This document shows positions 52,306 through 60,619 of a DNA stretch of 64,000 nucleotides, piece after piece. The translations under genes were made by a program, and so were the position numbers. The first letter of the stretch is position 1; each line of letters opens with the position of its first letter. The notes beneath the pieces were generated by a model. The model was not told the DNA's origin. It did no database searches and saw only the letters and a list, made by a program, of their open reading frames with translations. Source of the stretch: JBJGXI01 sp045635475 (GTDB lineage Bacteria > Bacillota > Bacilli > Bacillales > Amphibacillaceae); NCBI RefSeq assembly GCF_045635475.1, contig NZ_JBJGXI010000023.1, forward strand, positions 1-64,000, given 5' to 3'.

Positions 52306-54477
52306 ATGACGCTGCTTAACCTAGACTCTGCATTTGATCGTACTACACTAAACCAACTATTTCAGCAATTGGAAACAGACGTACCTATGACCGCGAAGCA
52401 AATCAGTAAAATGAAATCCTTTATATCAGAGCAATTTAATATTTTTCACGAGTTAAAATATGCAATTGCTCAGTCGACCACGATTACGATTACCAATAAA
52501 AATGGAGTTATTACTTATGTTGACGATAACTTTTGTAAACTGACAGGATATTCAAAAGAAGAACTACTGCACCAAAGTCATAGGCTTTTAAATTCTGGAT
52601 TCCATAATCGTAGCTTTTATAAGGAATTGTGGGAGACCATTCTAGCTGGTGATGTGTGGGAAGGGGATATAAGGAATCAAAAAAAAGATGGTTCCTATTT
52701 CTGGGTGAAAACGACTATAGTTCCATTACTTGGTGAAGAGCAGGGAATTACTGCTTTTGTTGCATTTCGTACGGATATTACAGAAAAGAAAGAGATTGAA
52801 GAAAAGCTATTTGATGCAATAAATAATGATTATCGAAGAATTTTAAGCAATCTGGCAAACTATGTGTTTAAAGTGGAGAAAGACAAGCAAACGCATGAGT
52901 ACTATTATCCAATGGTTGAGGGGCAGTTAGCTGAAAAAATAGGGTTTACTACAGAATTAGTAGAAGGTAAGAATTTATTACAGTTGCATGGAATGGAAGG
53001 CTCACAATTCCTTCAAGCAAAATATGATGAAGCTTTCACTGGTAAAGAAGTATCGATGAAATTTAAGATAAAGGATTATTTTCTTTATGCTGCAATTTCG
53101 CCGATTGTTGAATCAAATAAAGTGGTGCACTTGATTGGCACAGTTATGGATATAACTTCATTGGAAAAAGCGGAAAAGCAGGTTGAATATCTTGCTTATT
53201 ATGATACACTAACCAACTTGCCGAATCGTAGTAAGTTGAAGGAAGAATTGGATCAATACATACGTAAGACGAACAACCAACCATTTGCTATATTATATTG
53301 TGATTTGGATCGACTTAATTATGTGAATGATATGTCTGGACAATCAGCTGGGGACCAGGTTATTAAATTAATTGGTAAACGCATTCAAAAATTAATGAGT
53401 GATAGCATAAAATTATATCATTTTGGTGGGGATGAATATATTATTGTTGTCTACAAGAATGCTTCGAAAGCGGAATTAACACAGCTTTTATCTAGTGTTC
53501 AAAGTGAAGTGAAACGACCAATCGTTGTTGATGGCGATGAATTGTTTGTTACGTGTTCGATTGGAATCAGTCGCTCCCACAAAGATGGCTTTTCAATCAA
53601 TAAACTCATTAATTATGCAAGTATTGCATTACATTATTGTAAAGTTAGTGGCAGAAATAATTATTTGTTTTATTCGACGCGAATGAATGAAGCTTATAAT
53701 GAATTGCTGTTATTAGAATTAGATTTACGAAAAGCCTTGAATAACGATGAATTTATCTTATATTATCAACCTAAAGTTGATGTTAATTCTGGTGATATCG
53801 TTGGCTTTGAGGCATTAATTCGATGGTTTCATCAGGAAAAAGGCTTCATCCCTCCTGATAGATTTATTCCATTGGCAGAAGAGATTGGCTTAATTCATTC
53901 AATTGGTGAATGGGTAATCAGGCAAGCATGTAGACAACACCAACTGTGGTTTGAAGAGTATGGCACGCGCTATAGTATCGCTGTCAACGTTTCTGCGATT
54001 GAATTGCAACGGAGTGACTTTTTAATCAAAGTAAAACGGATCATTGATGAAACAAATATGAGTCCGGAATGGCTTGAATTAGAAATTACTGAGAATAGTG
54101 TGATGCAAAACACGGAAGAGTGTATCCAGACGATGAACGATTTGAGGGAAATGGGGATTTCCTTATCAATTGATGATTTCGGAACGGGATATTCCTCGTT
54201 TGGTTATTTACGAAAATTTCCGATTAACCATTTGAAAATTGATCAATCATTTATAAAAAATGTTGAAAAAGAAGAGCAGAGTGCAGAAATTGTTAAAGCG
54301 GTAATCCAGTTGGGGCACACTTTTGCCATAAAGGTAATAGCCGAGGGAGTAGAAGATACCGCAGTTTTGCATTTTTTACAGCAATTTGACTGTGATTATT
54401 ACCAAGGCTATTTATTCAGTCGACCTCTTCCACCTGAACAACTTGTAAACGTGATGAAAACAAATACATACATATAG
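52306..54477 (+). CDS. PAS-PAS-GGDEF-EAL cyclic-di-GMP signalling protein
   Basis: 723 residues. A PAS domain at about 50-165 (TITNKNGVITYVDDNFCKLTGY plus PAC), a weaker second PAS-like region (170-285), GGDEF domain (295-455) and EAL domain (475-715). The EAL domain looks active: E502-A-L, EITENS, DDFGTGYSS, KIDQSFI, EGVE. The GGDEF domain is altered: GGDEY at 374-378, DLDRLNYVND for the usual DLDRFKxIND, and no RxxD inhibitory site. It therefore more likely degrades c-di-GMP than makes it. No membrane segment; monocistronic. Confidence 0.93.
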   Translation: MTLLNLDSAFDRTTLNQLFQQLETDVPMTAKQISKMKSFISEQFNIFHELKYAIAQSTTITITNKNGVITYVDDNFCKLTGYSKEELLHQSHRLLNSGFHNRSFYKELWETILAGDVWEGDIRNQKKDGSYFWVKTTIVPLLGEEQGITAFVAFRTDITEKKEIEEKLFDAINNDYRRILSNLANYVFKVEKDKQTHEYYYPMVEGQLAEKIGFTTELVEGKNLLQLHGMEGSQFLQAKYDEAFTGKEVSMKFKIKDYFLYAAISPIVESNKVVHLIGTVMDITSLEKAEKQVEYLAYYDTLTNLPNRSKLKEELDQYIRKTNNQPFAILYCDLDRLNYVNDMSGQSAGDQVIKLIGKRIQKLMSDSIKLYHFGGDEYIIVVYKNASKAELTQLLSSVQSEVKRPIVVDGDELFVTCSIGISRSHKDGFSINKLINYASIALHYCKVSGRNNYLFYSTRMNEAYNELLLLELDLRKALNNDEFILYYQPKVDVNSGDIVGFEALIRWFHQEKGFIPPDRFIPLAEEIGLIHSIGEWVIRQACRQHQLWFEEYGTRYSIAVNVSAIELQRSDFLIKVKRIIDETNMSPEWLELEITENSVMQNTEECIQTMNDLREMGISLSIDDFGTGYSSFGYLRKFPINHLKIDQSFIKNVEKEEQSAEIVKAVIQLGHTFAIKVIAEGVEDTAVLHFLQQFDCDYYQGYLFSRPLPPEQLVNVMKTNTYI

Positions 54478-54625
54478 TTCATTTGCAAAGGCCGCTAACA
54501 TGTTGTTGTGCGGCCCTTCTTATTGCTTGTAATTAATAAGGTAAAGGTTAATTTAATTCGGATTACTTAATATTGTTGGCAGGCTCAAGTATAATAAAAG
54601 AAGATTAAGATGGAAGGTGTTTATT

Positions 54626-55099
54626 ATGGTTAAAGTGTTATTTTTATGTTTAGGGAATATTTGTAGGTCACCAATGGCTGAAGCTGTTTTTCGAGATATG
54701 GTTCGTAAACAAGGATTAGAAAATGAAATTTCTATTGATTCTGCAGGAATTGGTAAGTGGCATGTGGGGAATCCTCCTCATATTGGGACAAGAAAGCTGT
54801 TGGATGGTTTGTCAATTTCCTATGAAGGCATGAAAGCAAGACAAATACAGTATAATGATTGGGATGAATTTGATTATATTATTGCGATGGATGATCAAAA
54901 TATAACTGATATGAAAGCGATACGTGATCAAGTGGAAGGTGTAGTAGTTGGTAAATTAATGGAGTTTGCAGCGACCCCTGCTGAAACAAATGTACCAGAC
55001 CCATATTTCACTGATAATTTTGATTACACATACGAGTTAGTGAAGGATGGATGCAAGGGTTTATTGAATTATATATCACAAAATGACAAGCTGTCGTAG
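54626..55099 (+). CDS. yfkJ: Low-molecular-weight protein tyrosine phosphatase (YfkJ-like)
   Basis: 157 residues. The P-loop CLGNICRS contains Cys8 and Arg14 (C-x5-R), followed by PMAEAVF; the general acid is in VPDPYF near residue 120. GGAAGGTG sets ATG 54626; the frame continues to GTG 54617. It begins a three-gene cluster whose order matches yfkJ-yfkI-yfkH of B. subtilis, where YfkJ takes part in spore and stress physiology. Gene name rests on order and family. Confidence 0.92.
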   Translation: MVKVLFLCLGNICRSPMAEAVFRDMVRKQGLENEISIDSAGIGKWHVGNPPHIGTRKLLDGLSISYEGMKARQIQYNDWDEFDYIIAMDDQNITDMKAIRDQVEGVVVGKLMEFAATPAETNVPDPYFTDNFDYTYELVKDGCKGLLNYISQNDKLS

Positions 55100-55111
55100 G
55101 AGGGAAAGCTA

Positions 55112-55426
55112 TTGGATAAGCCTAAGTTTATACAAGGAATTGTAATTGGAGCAATTGCGGGAGGTTTAATAAGTTTATTAGACCCAACGACGAGGAATTA
55201 TGTAAAGAATACAGCCATTAATTCTAGTATAACAACGAAGTACTATTTGAAACATCCTGCTGATTCATTTCGTCAACTGAAAGAATGCTACAGCACGTGG
55301 AACAATAATGTGTCACAGGTTACGAATCAAGCTTTAACTATATTGTCGCAAGTCGAAGAAACAATAGAAAGAATGGAGAACGATGCACACAAAAAAAGCA
55401 GTGAGGGCGTGCAGGACCCTCACTAA
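55112..55426 (+). CDS. YtxH-like small protein (YfkI-like)
   Basis: 104 residues: a short hydrophobic segment (FIQGIVIGAIAGGLISLLD, about 6-24) then a helical amphipathic tail, like YtxH-type proteins. TTG start after GGAGGG; 12 bases after yfkJ and 12 before the next gene, in the yfkI position. Function unknown. Confidence 0.75.
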   Translation: MDKPKFIQGIVIGAIAGGLISLLDPTTRNYVKNTAINSSITTKYYLKHPADSFRQLKECYSTWNNNVSQVTNQALTILSQVEETIERMENDAHKKSSEGVQDPH

Positions 55427-55438
55427 AGGGGGAGAATT

Positions 55439-56263
55439 GTGCAAAAATTATTAGCTTTTGTAAAAGATTTATTTAAGCGAGTTCTAGACGATGATGTATT
55501 TGGACTTTCGGCACAGCTTGCTTATTTCTTCTTATTGTCCCTTTTTCCATTTTTATTGTTCTTGGTTACTTTAATCGGTTTTCTTCCTATACCAGAAGTA
55601 AACATCATGAATTTTATCAAGAATTATGCTCCTGTGGAGATCGTCGATATGATTAACACTAACATTAGTCAGCTGATGCATGATAAGAATGGGGGGCTAT
55701 TATCTGTAGGGATTATAGGTACACTTTGGTCAGCATCAAACGGAATTAATGCGATCATGCGATCGATGAATGCTGCTTATGATGTGAAAGAGAATCGACC
55801 TTTTTATATATCGAGACTAATCGCTATCGTTCTAACAGTCGCGATGCTAATCGTCATTATCATTGCCTTTTTACTTCCGATATTCGGGAAAATGATTGGT
55901 GTTTATCTGTTTTCTTTTTTTGGATTGTCAGAAGGATTTTTAGAAATTTGGAATACGTTACGTTGGGTTATATCATCCATTGTCTTTTTCATTGTTTTAA
56001 CAGCATTGTACATGATGGCACCAAACAAACGAGTGCATATTAAAAATGTTGCTGCAGGTGCAGCATTTGCCACTATTGGGTGGCAGCTAACATCACTTGC
56101 TTTTTCCTATTATATAAATAACTTTAACAACTATACAGCAACATACGGCAGCCTCGGCGGGGTAATTGTGCTGATGATTTGGTTTTATATTAGTGGTGTC
56201 ATTATTATTACAGGTGGAGAAATAAATGCGTTAATGCGAAAGCGGCATTTGGCGCAAAAGTAA
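55439..56263 (+). CDS. yfkH: YihY/BrkB family membrane protein (YfkH-like)
   Basis: 274 residues with six membrane segments. Family motifs: LSAQLAYFFLLSLFPFLLFLV, TLWSASNGINAIMRSMNAAY, ALYMMAPNKRVHIKNVAAGA, TYGSLGGVIVLMIWFYISGVIIITGGEINA. The family was once called ribonuclease BN in error; it is probably an envelope transporter or structural protein. GTG start after GGGGGAGAATT. Its stop lies in a bidirectional terminator. Confidence 0.9.
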   Translation: MQKLLAFVKDLFKRVLDDDVFGLSAQLAYFFLLSLFPFLLFLVTLIGFLPIPEVNIMNFIKNYAPVEIVDMINTNISQLMHDKNGGLLSVGIIGTLWSASNGINAIMRSMNAAYDVKENRPFYISRLIAIVLTVAMLIVIIIAFLLPIFGKMIGVYLFSFFGLSEGFLEIWNTLRWVISSIVFFIVLTALYMMAPNKRVHIKNVAAGAAFATIGWQLTSLAFSYYINNFNNYTATYGSLGGVIVLMIWFYISGVIIITGGEINALMRKRHLAQK

Positions 56264-56295
56264 ACAGCAGAGGCTAACATAGCCTCTGCTGTTTA
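56260..56295. terminator. Bidirectional terminator between yfkH and the P-type ATPase
   Basis: Perfect 16-base stem GTAAACAGCAGAGGCT / AGCCTCTGCTGTTTAC with loop AACAT. Both stop codons lie in its arms. Confidence 0.85.
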
Positions 56296-58224
56296 CTTTA
56301 GCAACCGTAGTCCGTTAAGAATTACTAAAATTGTACTACCCTCGTGACCAACCACGCCTAAAGGTAGGTCTATTATTTGAATAAAATTAGAAATGACTAA
56401 TAAAGAAATGATCGTTAAGGAAAATATTATATTTTGTTTCGTAACCCTACTCATACGTTGAGATAATCGTATGGCATTGGCAATCTTCTCTAACTTATTC
56501 TTTACTAATACAATGTCGGCAGTCTCTAAAGCAACATCTGTTCCTGCGCCCATTGCAATCCCAACCGTTGCGTTTGCAAGGGCAGGAGCATCGTTAATGC
56601 CATCACCGATCATCGCTACATGATGATAGCGACCACGCAAGCTTTTGATGTGGGCTACCTTGTCTTCTGGTATACAAGTTGCAATATAGTCGTCTACTCC
56701 TGTCTCGGCAGCAATGGCAGCGGCTGTTGTTTTGTTATCACCAGTTAGCATTATGGTATGAATCCCCAATTTTTTTATCGCGTGAATCGCTTTAACGGCA
56801 TCATCCCGAATCGTATCTTTTAAGGCAATCAATCCAGCAATGCCATCTGAATTAGCAATAAAAACGAGTGATTTAGCTTGTTCAGCTAATTGTTGATAGC
56901 TTCCGTTATTAAAAGAATAGGCGGCGTCCTCTCCAACTAGCTGTGCATTCCCGATGCGCCACTCTTCGCCATCGATTGTAGCCACAACCCCTTTTCCACT
57001 AATCTCTTTAACATTTGTCACCTTATGATCAGGCATAATCTGCTTTTCTTGACAGTAAGCAAGAACTGCATTTGCTAGTGGATGATTCGATGCTGCTTCG
57101 ATGTTAGCAACAGCTTTCAAAATAGGTGCTTCTTCTTCGTTTCGGAAATATGCATCGGTGACGATTGGCTTTCCTTTTGTTAATGTTCCTGTTTTATCAA
57201 AAGCAATCACGCGCACATTTGCTAAATGCTCGAGATGCACGCCGCCTTTGAATAAGACGCCATTTCTTGCACCATTCGATATGGCTGACAATATCGCTGG
57301 CATAATCGAAGCCACTAAAGCACACGGTGAGGCAACTACAAGTAAAATCATAGCCCGATAAATACTTTGCGACAGGCTCCAATCAAATAATAAATACGGA
57401 AGGAACATCATGATTAGGACAGCTAAAATTACAACCTTTACGTAAATCTTTTCGAATTTATCTAGAAATAATTGTGTTTGTGGTTTTTCCGTTTGTGCTT
57501 CTTGTACTAAATGGATGATTTTTTGAACCAATGACTGACTAGCAGTCTTGGATACTTCAATAGTTATACTGCCATTTAAATTTACTGTACCGGCATATAC
57601 CCCATCTGCTTGTTGTTTTCCAACAGGAAGTGCTTCTCCGGATATTGCACTCTCATCAACAGAAGTTGTACCAGTAATTACGACCCCATCTACAGGCATA
57701 AGTTCGCCTGCTTTTACAAAAATATGATCACCAATTTCAAGCTGTGATACGGCTACAGTTTCCTTAATGCCATGAGAAATTCGAATCGCTTCTTCTGGTT
57801 GCAACTTCATTAAAGCATGTAATTCTCGTTCGCTTTTATTTTGCGTATAGGTTTCTAGTGCACCTGATAAGGAAAAAATGAAGACCAGAATTGCCCCTTC
57901 CGTCCAATAGCCAATTGATGCTGAACCAATTGCGGCGAATATCATGAGCATTTCTACATTCAATTCCTTGTTGGTTATGCTTTGCTCGATCCCTTCCTTC
58001 GCTTTGGCGTAACCACCAATCACAAAAGCAGCAATGAGAAGTGTGATGTAAATGCTAGGTGGGATAGATTTTTCTAAACTCCAAGCAAGTAGTATTAATA
58101 TTCCAGCTAATAGTGCGGCAATTAATTCAGTGTGTTGTTTTAGTTTGCTAAGAAACGCTCTGTTATGAAGATGACGAAAGTGATGTGGGCTGCTATGGTG
58201 GGTATTCTTTTTAATTATCTCCAT
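56293..58224 (-). CDS. P1B-4 type metal-efflux ATPase, PfeT-like
   Basis: 643 residues. P-type ATPase with phosphorylation site DKTGTLTKG (Asp343), SGEALP actuator loop, HPLANA and GDGINDAPALA. The membrane metal motif is SPC (299-301) and the last helix has HEGST (627-631), the P1B-4 pattern of Fe(II)/Co(II)/Zn(II) exporters, rather than CPC of copper pumps. No HMA domain; instead a His-rich start (residues 9-20, HHSSPHHFRHLH). B. subtilis PfeT (once ZosA) is the nearest remembered match, controlled by Fur/PerR. A fitting operator sits at 58254-58268. Confidence 0.92.
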   Translation of the reverse strand: MEIIKKNTHHSSPHHFRHLHNRAFLSKLKQHTELIAALLAGILILLAWSLEKSIPPSIYITLLIAAFVIGGYAKAKEGIEQSITNKELNVEMLMIFAAIGSASIGYWTEGAILVFIFSLSGALETYTQNKSERELHALMKLQPEEAIRISHGIKETVAVSQLEIGDHIFVKAGELMPVDGVVITGTTSVDESAISGEALPVGKQQADGVYAGTVNLNGSITIEVSKTASQSLVQKIIHLVQEAQTEKPQTQLFLDKFEKIYVKVVILAVLIMMFLPYLLFDWSLSQSIYRAMILLVVASPCALVASIMPAILSAISNGARNGVLFKGGVHLEHLANVRVIAFDKTGTLTKGKPIVTDAYFRNEEEAPILKAVANIEAASNHPLANAVLAYCQEKQIMPDHKVTNVKEISGKGVVATIDGEEWRIGNAQLVGEDAAYSFNNGSYQQLAEQAKSLVFIANSDGIAGLIALKDTIRDDAVKAIHAIKKLGIHTIMLTGDNKTTAAAIAAETGVDDYIATCIPEDKVAHIKSLRGRYHHVAMIGDGINDAPALANATVGIAMGAGTDVALETADIVLVKNKLEKIANAIRLSQRMSRVTKQNIIFSLTIISLLVISNFIQIIDLPLGVVGHEGSTILVILNGLRLLK

Positions 58225-58253
58225 ATTATCACTCCTTATAATCTAATTGATAA

Positions 58254-58268
58254 TAATAATCATTATTA
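58254..58268. promoter_or_regulatory. Fur/PerR-type operator upstream of the PfeT-like gene
   Basis: TAATAATCATTATTA, a perfect 7-1-7 palindrome 30 bases upstream of the ATPase start, close to the Fur/PerR box consensus (TGATAATNATTATCA / TTATAATNATTATAA). It overlaps TTGATAATAATAATC, giving a second offset half-site. Confidence 0.65.
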
Positions 58269-58417
58269 AACGACTGATAAAACGAGCAGTGCTGACAACG
58301 CAGTCGTTGTCAGCACGTAATTAAATTATAATTATTATAAAATAGTATTTAATATTATATTATCATTATATAATCTGAAGTCAATGGGAAAGCACATTAA
58401 ATTATAATAATTTATAA

Positions 58418-58865
58418 GACTCTTTTCTAAAAGGTTGTTGTTATTGCGTAAAATAGCTAGTATGCGTCGTAGTACATGGGATAGTGCTATCACCCGTTCC
58501 GTCAGAATACTTCGCTTTCCGCGGGGAGCGACGAGTCTCCTCGAACTGCGTTCTGCGGGGTCTCGTCCCTGCTCTTTCTTCCCGCAGGAGTCGAAGTATT
58601 CTGCCTCCACTTGCTTAGATTTTCAATTGAAGGAAAGCGTAAGGACACTATTCCAGCGGTGGAAATCCACTTTGACTCCTGCGGGACTAGTGGCCTAAGT
58701 GAGACCCCGCAGCGCGAATGCGCGAGGAGGCTCACTAGCCCCCCGCGAGCCCCCCGCGGAAAGCAAAGTGTATTTCTGAAGCGGTTGAAAGCACCATCCA
58801 ACAGTTTACGACGCATTTCACTTCAACTACGAAGTTTAAACGCAACAAACTTTATGAAAAGTGTG
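58418..58865. repeat. MITE-like element, double-hairpin copy
   Basis: Left end GACTCTTTTCTAAAAGGTTG then TTATTGCGTAAAATAGCTAG, right end TTACGACGCATTTCACTTC and CAACAAACTTTATGAAAAGTG. Two hairpins lie inside: arms CAGAATACTTCG (58503-58514) / CGAAGTATTCTG (58592-58603), and an inverted one with arms AAATCCACTTTG (58663-58674) / CAAAGTGTATTT (58764-58775). Several overlapping frames here are palindrome shadows. Confidence 0.75.
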
Positions 58866-58980
58866 CGAAGAAACTGGTTATAGGATTATTAGATTGTCAT
58901 AGGATAGTGTAGGGACTAGCGGAATAATGTTGACTATATAATACAGTTGGAAAATAATATAGTAACAGGGTGCTTGCTGA

Positions 58981-59009
58981 TTGATTTGTAAGAGGTAAAC
59001 TGTTATATT
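58981..59009 (+). promoter_or_regulatory. Promoter of the amino-acid-type importer
   Basis: TTGATT, 17-base spacer, TATATT, 42 bases before the binding-protein start. Plausible sigma-A promoter. Confidence 0.5.
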
Positions 59010-59051
59010 TTACTATAGAAAATAAGTATAACAATAAAGGGTGGGTTTAAG

Positions 59052-59891
59052 ATGAAACAAAAGGGGTTTTTATTAGTTGTAGCGTTAGGATTACTTGTGC
59101 TAGCAGCATGTAGTAATGAAGAAAGCGTAAGTAAATGGGAAGAAGTGCAAGAAGCAGGAGAAATTGTAGTGGGTACATCAGGTACGCTATATCCAGCGTC
59201 ATTCTACCCAGAAGATTCAGAAGAATTAACAGGTTATGATATTGAAATTATTAGGGAAATCGCTGCACGTCTAGACTTAGATATTAAATATGAAACAATG
59301 GCAGTGGATGGGATGCTTGCATCATTAGAAAGCGGACGCGTTGATCTATTGATAAATGATATGGAAATTACAGAATCAAGACAAGAAAAATTTAATTATA
59401 GTGACCCATACAAATATTCTTATACTACAATAATTGTAAGAGAAGAAGATTTGTCCGGTATTGAAACGATTGAAGATTTAGAAGGAAAAAAAGCAGGTGG
59501 GGGAGCTACTACTGTGTTTAGTCAAATTGCTGAGCATTTTGGTGCCGAGGTAGTCCCGTATGGTAATGCAACTAATGACATGTATTTGCGTGATGTAGAT
59601 ATTGGTCGTACTGATATGATAATCAATGATTATTACTTACAAAGCCTAGCATTAATGGCATTTACGGAGTTTGATATTGTGCTACATCCGGACATAAAAA
59701 TACATCCAACTGAGCAAGCAATTGTACTTCCAAAGGATGCCGATGAATTTACGACTAAAATTAATGAAACACTGCAGGAAATGCGCGAAGATGGTACATT
59801 AACAGAGCTATCTAAACAGTTCTTTGGTGGAAAAGATGCATCTGTAAAACCAGAAGAAGAGATTGAAGAAATAGAGGGTCTTGACCTATAG
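59052..59891 (+). CDS. Polar-amino-acid-type ABC transporter binding lipoprotein
   Basis: 279 residues. Signal peptide with lipobox LAAC (Cys19), then a type II binding-protein fold: GEIVVGTSGTLYPASFYPEDSEELTGYDIEIIREIAARLDL, SLESGRVDLLINDMEITESRQEKFNYSDPY, KKAGGGATTVFSQIA. Binds an amino acid or similar small solute; no specific ligand motif. The permease gene follows 12 bases later. No ATPase gene is in the cluster. Confidence 0.9.
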   Translation: MKQKGFLLVVALGLLVLAACSNEESVSKWEEVQEAGEIVVGTSGTLYPASFYPEDSEELTGYDIEIIREIAARLDLDIKYETMAVDGMLASLESGRVDLLINDMEITESRQEKFNYSDPYKYSYTTIIVREEDLSGIETIEDLEGKKAGGGATTVFSQIAEHFGAEVVPYGNATNDMYLRDVDIGRTDMIINDYYLQSLALMAFTEFDIVLHPDIKIHPTEQAIVLPKDADEFTTKINETLQEMREDGTLTELSKQFFGGKDASVKPEEEIEEIEGLDL

Positions 59892-59903
59892 AGGTGAAAT
59901 CCA

Positions 59904-60566
59904 ATGTTTGATGTTGAGTTAGCAATCAAAAGCCTACCGTTTTTATTAGGTGGGCTCCCCATGACCATCGCTGTTTCGTTTGTAGCGATGGCTATTGGTT
60001 TAATTTTAGGTTTATTTTTAGCGCTTGGTCGAGGTTCGAACCTGAAGATTATTCGGTGGCCGTCTCGGTTGTATATTTCGTTTATGCGCGGAACACCAAT
60101 ACTTGTCTTTTTATTTATTCTTTACTACGCGCTACCTGAGGTTAAGATTGAATTAACTGCTTATGTTGCTGCTACGCTAGGATTTGGATTGAATAGTGCC
60201 GCTTATATTGCAGAAATAAATCGTGCTTCGTTAAGTAGTGTCCCTTATGGACAATGGGAGTCGGCTAAAGCACTTGGGCTTTCTTACTGGAAGACGCTTT
60301 ATCAAGTTATTTTGCCACAGGCGACTCGTATTGCACTACCACCATTAACAAATGTGTTCTTGGATATTGTAAAGGCAACTAGTTTAGCAGCGGTTATCAC
60401 TGTACCTGAGCTATTTCAAAAAGCGCAGATTGTCGGTGGAAGAACGTATGATATGATGACGATGTATTTTTTAGTTGCGCTTATTTACTGGCCATTGTGC
60501 GTCCTTATTGCTCACTTTCAAGAACGTTTGGAAAAACATTTTAGCCGATACTTATACAGCCGATAA
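59904..60566 (+). CDS. Polar-amino-acid-type ABC transporter permease
   Basis: 220 residues with about five membrane segments (HisM/GlnP type). Typical are FMRGTPILVFLFILYYALPEV, GFGLNSAAYIAEINRASLSSVPYGQWESAKALGLSYWKTLYQVILPQATRIALPPLTN, the EAA loop contacting the ATPase. The ATP-binding subunit must come from elsewhere on the chromosome: the next gene is a ribokinase. Confidence 0.92.
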   Translation: MFDVELAIKSLPFLLGGLPMTIAVSFVAMAIGLILGLFLALGRGSNLKIIRWPSRLYISFMRGTPILVFLFILYYALPEVKIELTAYVAATLGFGLNSAAYIAEINRASLSSVPYGQWESAKALGLSYWKTLYQVILPQATRIALPPLTNVFLDIVKATSLAAVITVPELFQKAQIVGGRTYDMMTMYFLVALIYWPLCVLIAHFQERLEKHFSRYLYSR

Positions 60567-60619
60567 CATACCGGCATATGGTAAAATAAGCTTATTCAGA
60601 TGTGCGGAAGGAGCTTCTT

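Noticed and set aside
58335..58883. Four overlapping frames in the repeat block
   Set aside because: They share text with frames at 27.7-28.0 kb because both are the same palindromic repeat; they are not proteins.
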